A model generated the notes under the pieces. The model saw only the letters and a program-made list of their open reading frames with translations, was not told the origin of the DNA and searched no databases. From CALKJU01 sp035326425 (lineage in GTDB: Bacteria; Pseudomonadota; Alphaproteobacteria; Geminicoccales; Geminicoccaceae), in the NCBI GenBank assembly GCA_035326425.1, contig DAOLFG010000010.1:44395-108394 (forward strand): a stretch of DNA of 64,000 nt, in the 5' to 3' direction. Shown here one piece after another: positions 44,337 through 51,282 of this stretch. The translations under genes were made by a program, and so were the position numbers. Every line of letters begins with the position of its first letter. The first letter of the stretch is position 1.

Positions 44337-46020
44337 TCGCGCCGCGGCACCGGCCGACGTCGTGGTCAAGCGCCGCCGCGGCCCGTCGATCGTCTGGCTG
44401 ATCCCGCTGGTCGCCGCGCTGATCGGCGTCTACCTCGTCTGGGTGACCTTCAGCCAGCGCGGGCCCGGTATCACCATCGCCTTCCAGAGCGCTAGCGGGG
44501 TCGAGGCCGGCAAGACCCAGATCAAGTTCAAGGACGTGGAAGTGGGTCAGGTCGAGAGCGTCAGGCTGAGCGACGACCTCTCCCAGATCCTGGTGACCGC
44601 CCGGATGGGCAAGGGCACCGAGCGGCATCTCACCGAGGGCGCCCAGTTCTGGGTGGTGATGCCGCGCATCGGTGCCACCGGCGTGTCCGGCCTCGAGACC
44701 GTGGTCTCGGGCTCCTACATCGAGCTCGACCCGGGCCCCGTCGGCGCCCCGGCGCAGCGCAGCTTCGTCGGCCTGACCGAGCCGCCGCTGATCCGCTCGG
44801 ACGTCCCTGGCACGCGCTTCGACCTGCGCGCCGATACCATGGGCTCGCTCTCCCGCGGCGCCCCGATCTACTACCGCGGCATCGAGGTCGGCCAGGTGCT
44901 GGGCTCCGAGCTGCTGGCGGGCGAGCAGGAGATCAACTTCCCGATCTTCATCCGGGCACCGCATGACAAGCTCGTCCACACCGACAGCCGCTTCTGGAAC
45001 GTCAGCGGCGTCTCGGTCAGCGCCGGCGCCAACGGCTTCAAGCTCGACATCGCCTCGCTGCAGGCGCTGGTGGCGGGAGGCGTGACGTTCGACACTCCGC
45101 CGGCGACCACGGCATCCCAGTCGGCGCCGCAGGGCCAGATCTTCCGGCTGTTCCGCACCTTCGAGGACGTCAGCAACGCCGCCTACACCCAGCGCATCCA
45201 GATGCGCGCCTATTTCGACGGCTCGGTGCGCGGCCTGAAGCAGGGCGCTCCGGTCGAGGTCAAGGGGCTGGAGATCGGCCGCGTCATCGACGTGCGTCTC
45301 GAGTTCGAGCCGGTCACCAACCAGATACGCATCCCGGTCTCGATGGAGATCGAGCCGCAGCGAATCAGCGTCGCCAACAGCGGCCCTCCGCCCAAGGAGG
45401 ATGCCAACCGCTCGATCCTCAAGGGCCTCGTGGCACGCGGCATGCGAGCACAGCTGCGCACCGGCAGCCTGCTCACCGGTGACCTCGTCGTGGCCCTCGA
45501 CTTCTTTCCCGACGCCCAGCCGGCGGAGATCCGCATGGAGGGCGACCTGCCGGTGATTCCGTCGGTGCCGACCCAGCTCGATTCCATCACCGCCTCCGTG
45601 CAGGGCGTGCTCGACCGGGTATCGTCGCTGCCGGTCGAGCCGATGATCGCCGACATCCGCCGGACGGTGCAGGGTATCGAGGGGCTCGTGGCCTCGCCCG
45701 AGACCAAGGAGGCGGCGGCGGCGCTGAACGCCTCGCTCGTCCAGCTCAAGGAGCTGACCACACGGCTTTCCGGCGAGGTGGAGCCGACCTCGACGGCGCT
45801 GCGCCAGAGCGTGCAGCAGCTTGCCGCGACGATGCGCGAGGCGCAGCAGACGCTGCAGGGCGCGCAGTCCTTCGTCGGTCCGGACTCGCAGGTGCAGAGG
45901 GATCTGCTGGGCCTGCTTCGCGAGCTGCAGACGGCCGCCCGCTCGATCCGGGTGTTCGCCGACTATCTCGAACGCAACCCGCAGGCCCTGATCCGCGGCA
46001 AGGGAGCCCCCCAGCGATGA
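44290..46020 (+). CDS. pqiB: MCE-domain lipid transport protein (PqiB)
   Basis: A 576-residue protein with one transmembrane helix (IVWLIPLVAALIGVYLVWVTF, around residues 34-54) and three MCE/MlaD domains, starting near residues 60, 175 and 300 (GITIAFQSASGVEAGKTQIKFKDVEVG; FDLRADTMGSLSRGAPIYYRGIEVG; MRAYFDGSVRGLKQGAPVEVKGLEIG in parts). The C-terminal part is helical and Gln-rich, as in the PqiB needle. It should form a hexameric tunnel for lipids through the periplasm. A second in-frame ATG at 44299 could serve. The stop overlaps pqiC in ATGA. Confidence 0.93.
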   Translation: MSAMTSSADQQPSAPDRAAAPADVVVKRRRGPSIVWLIPLVAALIGVYLVWVTFSQRGPGITIAFQSASGVEAGKTQIKFKDVEVGQVESVRLSDDLSQILVTARMGKGTERHLTEGAQFWVVMPRIGATGVSGLETVVSGSYIELDPGPVGAPAQRSFVGLTEPPLIRSDVPGTRFDLRADTMGSLSRGAPIYYRGIEVGQVLGSELLAGEQEINFPIFIRAPHDKLVHTDSRFWNVSGVSVSAGANGFKLDIASLQALVAGGVTFDTPPATTASQSAPQGQIFRLFRTFEDVSNAAYTQRIQMRAYFDGSVRGLKQGAPVEVKGLEIGRVIDVRLEFEPVTNQIRIPVSMEIEPQRISVANSGPPPKEDANRSILKGLVARGMRAQLRTGSLLTGDLVVALDFFPDAQPAEIRMEGDLPVIPSVPTQLDSITASVQGVLDRVSSLPVEPMIADIRRTVQGIEGLVASPETKEAAAALNASLVQLKELTTRLSGEVEPTSTALRQSVQQLAATMREAQQTLQGAQSFVGPDSQVQRDLLGLLRELQTAARSIRVFADYLERNPQALIRGKGAPQR

Positions 46021-46658
46021 GCCATCCGAAGACGCGTGCCGCGGCCCGGGCGCTGGTGCTGGGCCTCGGCCTGCTGGTGGCCGCCTGCGCCGCGAGCGCG
46101 CCCACCCGCTACTACACCCTGACCTCGATCGAGCCGAGCCGCGAGGCCGCGCCGCAGCGCCGGCCGCTGGTGATCGGCGTCGGCCCGATGGCGGTGGCCG
46201 ACTATCTCGACCGGCCGCAGATCGTCACCCGCAGCACCGCCATGGAGCTGCAGCTCCACGACTTCGACATGTGGGTCGAGACGCTGGAGGCCATCTTCTC
46301 GCGCACGCTGAGCGAGGACCTCTCGGCCCTGCTCGGCACCGACAGCGTGGTGCTGATGCCGGCGCCGCGCGAGGTCCAGCTCGACTACCAGGTCGAGGTC
46401 GACGTGCTGCGCTTCGACGCGATGCGGCCGGGCGACGTGATGCTCGACGCGATGTGGCGGCTCTATGGCCGGGACGGCATCGAGCTGATGCGCGACGGCC
46501 GGGCGCGCATCACCGCGGTGGTGGCCGAGCCCGAGGCCGAGGACGGCGCGCTGCCGCCGCCTTCCTACGACCTGTCGCCGGTCGTGGCGGCGATGAGCGA
46601 CGCCACGCTGCAGCTCGCCCGCCAGATCGCCACCGCCATCGCGACCGCGCGCAACTGA
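46017..46658 (+). CDS. pqiC: PqiC-like outer-membrane lipoprotein
   Basis: A 213-residue lipoprotein with lipobox GLLVAAC (Cys about residue 24) and the ABC-type transport auxiliary pattern YYTLTSIEPS..., VIGVGPMAVADYLDRPQIVTR, LHDFDMWVETLEAIFSRTLSEDL. PqiC anchors the PqiB needle at the outer membrane. The gene order pqiA-pqiB-pqiC with short overlaps is the canonical one. Confidence 0.93.
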   Translation: MSHPKTRAAARALVLGLGLLVAACAASAPTRYYTLTSIEPSREAAPQRRPLVIGVGPMAVADYLDRPQIVTRSTAMELQLHDFDMWVETLEAIFSRTLSEDLSALLGTDSVVLMPAPREVQLDYQVEVDVLRFDAMRPGDVMLDAMWRLYGRDGIELMRDGRARITAVVAEPEAEDGALPPPSYDLSPVVAAMSDATLQLARQIATAIATARN

Positions 46659-46696
46659 CCACCGTCGATGGCGCACCGTGTCGCCCGGTATGGCCC

Positions 46697-46727
46697 TTGA
46701 CAGTCTATCCGGCGCGCACCTTATGAA
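46697..46727 (+). promoter_or_regulatory. Possible promoter inside the pqiC-methyltransferase gap
   Basis: TTGACA (46697-46702) is followed after 19 bases by TATGAA (46722-46727), 4 of 6 matches to TATAAT. The spacer is long. If real, transcription would start near 46734, which would rule out the earliest start codons of the methyltransferase and favour TTG at 46780. Confidence 0.3.
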
Positions 46728-46779
46728 GTCGGTTCCGGCCACCGGCTTGGGGGCGGAACGCTCCGAGGGGGATCCGATC

Positions 46780-47511
46780 TTGGCGCTGGTAAAGCGGCTG
46801 ACCAATGTCGCACGCTACGGCTTCGGCGAGCAGGCGCGCGAGAAGAAGCGTATGCTGAAGGCCGAGCTGCGGCAGAAGACCTTCGAGTCGGAGCTGTGGG
46901 ACAAGGAGGAGGGCTTCGCCAAGCGGCAATACACCTCCTACGACGAGTACCTGGCGCACCAGTCGAGCAAGCTCGCCCAGATCAGCGAGCGGCTGCACGA
47001 GACCGAGGGCGAGGACCTGTCCGATTTCGAGCGCCGCTTCGCCGGCTGCGCCGAGCTCGCCGGCGCCCGCTCGGTGTTGTGCCTGGGCGCCCGCCTCGGC
47101 ACCGAGGTCCGGGCCCTGCACAACCTCGGCTACTTCGCCATCGGGATCGACCTGAACCCCGGGCCCGAGAACCCCTACGTCCTGATGGGGGACTTCCACA
47201 ACCTGGTATTCCCCTCGGGCTCGGTGGACGCGCTCTACACCAACGCGCTCGACCATGTCTTCGACCTCGAGAAGCTGACGGCCGAGGTGCGGCGCGTGCT
47301 GCGCGATGGCGGAATCTTCATCGCCGACGTGCTCGACGGCTTCGAGGAGGGTTTCACGCCCGGCGAGTTCGAGGCCATGCACTGGCGCACCATCGACGAG
47401 CTGTCCGGCAAGATCGCCGAGTTCGGGCGCATGGTGGAGGCTTCGCGCCGCGAGCTCGGCCAGGTACGGCGCGACCGCTGGACGCAGCTGGTGTTCCGCG
47501 CCAAGCCCTAG
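46780..47511 (+). CDS. SAM-dependent class I methyltransferase
   Basis: A methyltransferase-fold protein of 243 residues from the TTG at 46780, which has GAGGGG 9 bases upstream. The frame also offers GTG 46678, ATG 46690 and ATG 46723; the extra N-terminus would be low-complexity. Visible: SVLCLGARLGTEVRAL (SAM motif I), IGIDLNPG with the acidic residue of motif II, MGDFHNLVFPSGSVDALYTNALDH, and VRRVLRDGGIFIADVLDGFEEGF as motif post-III. The N-terminal 70 residues are charged and helical. It is followed closely by a 2OG-Fe(II) oxygenase. The substrate is unknown; a glycan or protein linked to the outer surface would suit the neighbours. Confidence 0.75.
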   Translation: MALVKRLTNVARYGFGEQAREKKRMLKAELRQKTFESELWDKEEGFAKRQYTSYDEYLAHQSSKLAQISERLHETEGEDLSDFERRFAGCAELAGARSVLCLGARLGTEVRALHNLGYFAIGIDLNPGPENPYVLMGDFHNLVFPSGSVDALYTNALDHVFDLEKLTAEVRRVLRDGGIFIADVLDGFEEGFTPGEFEAMHWRTIDELSGKIAEFGRMVEASRRELGQVRRDRWTQLVFRAKP

Positions 47512-47546
47512 AACGGCGGCCCGCTCCTTCCCATCTGCGGTTCACC

Positions 47547-48302
47547 ATGAATCTGAGCTACGACCACCTGCAGCTCCGCTACGAGCCGTTTCCGATCGGC
47601 TTGGCGAAGCCCGTCCTCGAGCCCGCGGACTACGACGCCCTGGTCGCCGAGTACCCGCCGCTCGAGCTGTTCCAGTACATGCCGAAGGTCGGCAAGAAGT
47701 ACTCGCTGTCCGAGAAGAACAACCCGGACAAGTACAAGGCCTGGCTGGCCGACCATCCGAAGTGGAAGGCGTTCCACGACCGCGTCAAGAGCCGCGAGTT
47801 CATCACCGGGGTGCTGGCGGCGCTGAAGGAACGTGGGGTCGACCTCGGCCTCAAGCCGAACGTCGGTGTCGGCAAGCGGCTGCGCAAGCTGGCCAAGAAC
47901 CTGACCCGCGGCGAGCTCTCGGCCGGCGATCCCGGCCTCACCGCCCGTTTCGAGTTCTCGATGCTGCCGGCCGACGGCGGCTCGGTGATCCCGCACACCG
48001 ACTCTCCTGGCAAGGTCATCACGCTCGTCGTCTCGATGATGAAGGAGGGCGAGTGGGATCCGGCCTTCGGCGGCGGCACCGACGTCAACAGGCCGAAGGA
48101 TCCGCGGCTCTACTACAACGAGCTGAACCGGCAGGCCGGCTTCGACGAGATGGAGACGCTGGAGACCTTCCCCTTCGAGCCCAATCAGGCGGTCATCTTC
48201 GTCAAGACCTTCAACTCCTGGCACTCGGTCCGCCCGATGCGCGGCGACGGCTCGCAGGCGATGCGCAAGACGCTGACGATCAACATCGAGACCACGCACT
48301 GA
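47547..48302 (+). CDS. 2-oxoglutarate-Fe(II) oxygenase-like protein
   Basis: A 251-residue protein with the jelly-roll iron triad His150-x-Asp152 (IPHTDSPGK) and His226 (WHSVRPM), and Arg240 (MRKTLTINI) for 2-oxoglutarate. The layout resembles the prolyl-hydroxylase-like branch seen in bacterial surface glycan or tail-decoration loci. It would hydroxylate a substrate using O2 and 2-oxoglutarate. It lies 35 bases after the methyltransferase, and just upstream of the RTX genes. The substrate is unknown. Confidence 0.82.
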   Translation: MNLSYDHLQLRYEPFPIGLAKPVLEPADYDALVAEYPPLELFQYMPKVGKKYSLSEKNNPDKYKAWLADHPKWKAFHDRVKSREFITGVLAALKERGVDLGLKPNVGVGKRLRKLAKNLTRGELSAGDPGLTARFEFSMLPADGGSVIPHTDSPGKVITLVVSMMKEGEWDPAFGGGTDVNRPKDPRLYYNELNRQAGFDEMETLETFPFEPNQAVIFVKTFNSWHSVRPMRGDGSQAMRKTLTINIETTH

Positions 48303-48307
48303 GGCGG

Positions 48308-48323
48308 CCGCCCGCCCGGGCGG
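48308..48323. terminator. GC hairpin after the oxygenase gene
   Basis: CCGCCC (48308-48313), loop GCCC, GGGCGG (48318-48323): a perfect 6-bp stem starting 6 bases after the oxygenase stop. No T-tract follows, so it may be a Rho-assisted end or a stability element rather than a classic terminator. Confidence 0.35.
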
Positions 48324-48395
48324 TCCCGTCCTGGCCCGGCCTCGATAGCCATCGGCGGGAGCGGTAGCAGCGCCGCCGGACTCCCGCACGTGGGC

Positions 48396-48424
48396 TTGAC
48401 CTATCGGCACCTAATATATAAAAT
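48396..48424 (+). promoter_or_regulatory. Sigma-70 type promoter of the first RTX gene
   Basis: TTGACC (48396-48401) and TAAAAT (48419-48424) are separated by exactly 17 bases; each matches consensus at 5 of 6 positions. They sit in an AT-rich island (TAATATATAAAATACC), rare for this genome, and end 47 bases before the RTX1 ATG. GGAG at 48460-48463 provides the ribosome site. Confidence 0.62.
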
Positions 48425-48471
48425 ACCTCGAATATAGCCCGGATATCGTCACCTGCATTGGAGCGGCCGAT

Positions 48472-49773
48472 ATGTCCGTGATCAATGGCACGAGCGGCAA
48501 CGATTCGAAGTCCGGCACCTCGGGCACCGACACCATCTCCCTCTTCGGCGGCAACGACCGCGGCTTCGGTCTCGCCGGCAACGACACGCTGGACGGCGGC
48601 AACGGCAACGACACCCTGGACGGCGGGGCCGGCAACGACCTGCTCTGGGGCGGCAACGGCAACGACCGCGAGGTCGGCGGCGACGGCAACGACCAGCTCC
48701 TCGGCGAGGCCGGCAACGACACGCTGGGCGGCGGCAACGGCAACGACACGGCCGATGGCGGCATCGGCAACGACGTCCTGTGGGGCGGCAACGGCAACGA
48801 CCGCCACATCGGCGGCGAGGGTAACGACCAGCTGTTCGGCGACGCCGGCAACGACACCCTGGGCGGCGGCAACGGCAACGATCGGCTGGTGGACGGCGCC
48901 GGCAACGACGTGCTGTGGGGCGGCGCCGGCAACGACCGGTTCGAATCGGGCAACGGCCGCGACTCGATCTATGGCGATGACGGCAACGACCAGGTGATCC
49001 TGGATGCCTTCGATGCCGACTCCACCCTGGCCACCGTCTATGGCGGCAACGGCAACGACAGCCTCGAGCACTACTACGCGGACGTGACGTTCTACGGCGA
49101 TGCCGGCAACGACACCGTCAGCGGCGGCTATCTGAGCGACGTGCTGGCCTATGGTGGGAACGGCAACGACAACCTGTCGAGCTTCAATTTCTACGAAACC
49201 TCGACGATGTACGGCGGCATCGGCAACGACCGGATCGATGGCGCCAGCACGGCCTTCGGCGACGCCGGCAACGACACGATCATCGGCGGCGAATACGAGT
49301 ACCACTCCTACGATTCCGGCGTGCTCCATGGCGGCGACGGCAACGATGTGATCCTCGGGGGCGGCCCCGACGCCGCCTATGGCGGCAACGGGGCCGACAG
49401 GCTGCGCGGCGGCGAGGTCTGGGGCGGATCCGGCAGCGACGCGTTCTATTTCCGCGGGGCGGTGAGCGACGGCTATGGCGGCGTCAACTTCATCGCCGCC
49501 GCCACCCGCGTAAAGGACTTCCAGGCGGGCGAGCGCATCCTTCTCGACGGCGCCAAGGTCGCCACCGGCACCTACGATTCCCACGGCTATGCCATCCTGC
49601 GCGACGCCGAACGCAGCGACATCACGCTCAGCCGCTCCGGCAGCAGCCTCGTCCTTTCCGGCCCGGTGATGGGCGAGGACGACCGTCCGACGATGACGAT
49701 CGAGGGCTTCTTCACCAAGGGCCTGACCTCGATCATCATCGACGGGGTCGGTGTCAGCGTCCTCGGGCTGTAG
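48472..49773 (+). CDS. RTX repeat protein 1 (hemolysin-type calcium-binding repeats)
   Basis: A 433-residue protein that is almost all repeat. Residues 34-174 are an unbroken array of GGxGND nonapeptides, such as GGNGNDTLD and GGAGNDLLW, and scattered copies follow to about residue 330. Such repeats bind Ca2+ and fold as a parallel beta-roll outside the cell. The last 105 residues (FYFRGAVSDG to VSVLGL) match the C-termini of the next two genes and probably carry the type I secretion signal. There is no N-terminal signal peptide and no recognisable enzyme, adhesin or toxin domain. The gene has its own promoter. A surface-layer, adhesion or matrix role is possible; none is proven. Confidence 0.88.
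   Translation: MSVINGTSGNDSKSGTSGTDTISLFGGNDRGFGLAGNDTLDGGNGNDTLDGGAGNDLLWGGNGNDREVGGDGNDQLLGEAGNDTLGGGNGNDTADGGIGNDVLWGGNGNDRHIGGEGNDQLFGDAGNDTLGGGNGNDRLVDGAGNDVLWGGAGNDRFESGNGRDSIYGDDGNDQVILDAFDADSTLATVYGGNGNDSLEHYYADVTFYGDAGNDTVSGGYLSDVLAYGGNGNDNLSSFNFYETSTMYGGIGNDRIDGASTAFGDAGNDTIIGGEYEYHSYDSGVLHGGDGNDVILGGGPDAAYGGNGADRLRGGEVWGGSGSDAFYFRGAVSDGYGGVNFIAAATRVKDFQAGERILLDGAKVATGTYDSHGYAILRDAERSDITLSRSGSSLVLSGPVMGEDDRPTMTIEGFFTKGLTSIIIDGVGVSVLGL
48571..48993 (+). repeat. 27-bp RTX repeat array in RTX1
   Basis: Tandem 9-codon units built round the string GGCGGCAACGGCAACGAC, coding GGNGND and variants. Fifteen or so units run without interruption. Degenerate third positions and inserts show it is protein-coding repeat and not a DNA element. 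Confidence 0.8.
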
Positions 49774-49799
49774 CCCGGGACCGGGCGGCGGGCGCCGGA

Positions 49800-49819
49800 G
49801 CTGCCCGAATCCGGGCAGC
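49800..49819. terminator. Hairpin between RTX1 and RTX2
   Basis: GCTGCCCG (49800-49807), loop AATC, CGGGCAGC (49812-49819): a perfect 8-bp GC stem with a 4-base loop, 26 bases after the RTX1 stop. A second small stem, CGGGCT/AGCCCG (49764-49777), spans the RTX1 stop codon. There is no strong T-run. Likely a transcript end or stabiliser for RTX1. Confidence 0.5.
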
Positions 49820-49848
49820 CAACCCGCTGAAATTGCACGGCTCACGAC

Positions 49849-49878
49849 TTGATCACGCCGATGTGATCATAGTTAACT
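49849..49878 (+). promoter_or_regulatory. Inverted repeat with possible promoter upstream of RTX2
   Basis: TGATCAC (49850-49856), six bases, GTGATCA (49863-49869): a perfect 7-6-7 inverted repeat typical of a dimeric regulator site. It overlaps a weak promoter-like pair, TTGATC (49849-49854) and TTAACT (49873-49878) with 18 bases between. The RTX2 start is 41 bases beyond the repeat. The regulator is unknown. Confidence 0.42.
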
Positions 49879-49909
49879 CCTTGTTCCGATGCAGACAGGG
49901 AGGTGCGCC

Positions 49910-51217
49910 GTGACGGCGATCAACGGCACGAACCACGACGATTCGCTGGTGGGAACCGGCGGCAGCGACACCATCAGGCTGTTCAATGGCAACGACCGCG
50001 CGCTCGGGCGCGGCAGCCGCGATCTGCTCGTCGGCGGCAACGGCAATGATCTGCTCGACGGCGGCGACGGCAACGACACGCTGTGGGGCGGAGCCGGCAA
50101 CGACCGCCACATCGGCGGCAACGGCGACGATCGGCTGCTGGGCGAGGCCGGCAACGACACGCTGGGCGGCGGCAACGGCAACGACACCCAGGACGGCGGA
50201 TCGGGCAACGACATCCTGTGGGGCGGCAACGGCAACGACCGCCACATCGGCGGCGAAGGCGACGACCGCCTCTACGGCGACGCCGGCAACGACACCCTGG
50301 GCGGCGGCAACGGTGCCGACCGCCTCTTCGACGGCGCCGGCAACGACGTGCTGTGGGGCGGTGCCGGCAACGACAGCCTGACGGCGGCGGAAGGCAACGA
50401 CCGCCTCTACGCCGATGACGGCGACGACCGGGTCACGGTGAACCATTCGGAGATCGTCATCGCCGGCGGCGGCGGCGATGGCGCCGATCCTGCGCTTTGG
50501 GGTGACAGTGTCGCCTATGGCGGCACCGGCAACGACCTCATGGACATCTATCTCGCCGATGGGACACTGTTCGGCGACGCTGGCGACGACCGGCTCTTCG
50601 GCGGCTACGGCGACGTCACCCTGCATGGCGGGATCGGCAACGACTGGATCGGAGGCGGACTGGCCTTCGGCGAGGAAGGCAACGACAAGATCGAAGGTGC
50701 GGACATCGGCTACGGCGGCAATGGCGACGACAAGCTCTATGGTGGTGAGCTCGCTTACCGTGGCTATCAGGGAGGCAGCCTGTCCGGCGACGCCGGCGAC
50801 GACCTGATCCTGGGCGGCGGCCCGGACAATGTCTACGGCGGCGCCGGTGACGACGTGCTGCGCGGTGGGGCCGTCTGGGGCGGCTCGGGCAGCGACACCT
50901 TCTATTTCCGCGGCGCCTTCAACGGCGATTACGGCAAGACCGAGGGCGGATCACGCGTCTTCGACTTCGAGGCCGGCGAGCAGGTGCGCCTCGGCGACGC
51001 CATGATCGGCACCGGCGAGTATACGGGCGGCGGCTATGAGGCGGTGCTGCGGCCCATGACGCTCGACGACATCGCCCCCGAACGCTCGGGCGACGATCTC
51101 GTGCTGGCATCCGCCGGCGACGTGATCGGTGGCGACATGATCCTCAAGGGCTTCTTCGCCGACGGACTTCATTCCGTCACCATCGACGGCGTGGCCCTGG
51201 ACGTCTCCGGCCTGTAG
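49910..51217 (+). CDS. RTX repeat protein 2
   Basis: A 435-residue paralogue of RTX1. I chose the GTG at 49910, not the upstream ATG at 49889, for two reasons: AGGGAGG lies 6 bases before it, and it yields MTAINGTNHDDS, matching the RTX1 start MSVINGTSGNDS. The GGxGND array fills about residues 37-173, followed by looser repeats and the shared C-terminus (FYFRGAFNGDYG to LDVSGL). No signal peptide and no other domain. Presumed calcium-binding exoprotein secreted by a type I system coded elsewhere. It is separated from RTX1 by a hairpin and an inverted repeat, so it may be regulated on its own. Confidence 0.88.
   Translation: MTAINGTNHDDSLVGTGGSDTIRLFNGNDRALGRGSRDLLVGGNGNDLLDGGDGNDTLWGGAGNDRHIGGNGDDRLLGEAGNDTLGGGNGNDTQDGGSGNDILWGGNGNDRHIGGEGDDRLYGDAGNDTLGGGNGADRLFDGAGNDVLWGGAGNDSLTAAEGNDRLYADDGDDRVTVNHSEIVIAGGGGDGADPALWGDSVAYGGTGNDLMDIYLADGTLFGDAGDDRLFGGYGDVTLHGGIGNDWIGGGLAFGEEGNDKIEGADIGYGGNGDDKLYGGELAYRGYQGGSLSGDAGDDLILGGGPDNVYGGAGDDVLRGGAVWGGSGSDTFYFRGAFNGDYGKTEGGSRVFDFEAGEQVRLGDAMIGTGEYTGGGYEAVLRPMTLDDIAPERSGDDLVLASAGDVIGGDMILKGFFADGLHSVTIDGVALDVSGL
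50020..50428 (+). repeat. 27-bp RTX repeat array in RTX2
   Basis: Tandem 9-codon GGxGND units as in RTX1, with blocks nearly identical to RTX1 at DNA level (for example the segment coding WGGNGNDRHIGGEG is shared). This points to duplication or gene conversion between the two genes. Confidence 0.78.
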
Positions 51218-51231
51218 CCGGTCCCTTGACG

Positions 51232-51273
51232 GTCGAAGCCGTGCCCCCGATGAGTCGGCGGCACGGCTTCGAC
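51232..51273. promoter_or_regulatory. Long perfect hairpin between RTX2 and RTX3
   Basis: GTCGAAGCCGTGCC (51232-51245) pairs perfectly with GGCACGGCTTCGAC (51260-51273), a 14-bp stem. The 14-base loop holds its own 4-bp stem, CCGA/TCGG (51247-51258). It fills most of the 65-base gap and ends two bases before the RTX3 ribosome site GAGG (51275-51278) and 9 bases before the ATG. With no T-tract after it, it may act as terminator, attenuator, or a translation-tuning element for RTX3. Confidence 0.6.
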
Positions 51274-51282
51274 TGAGGCATC

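Noticed and set aside
49889..49909. ATG at 49889 as start of RTX2
   Set aside because: The GTG at 49910 has a strong ribosome site 6 bases away, and its N-terminus matches the paralogues.
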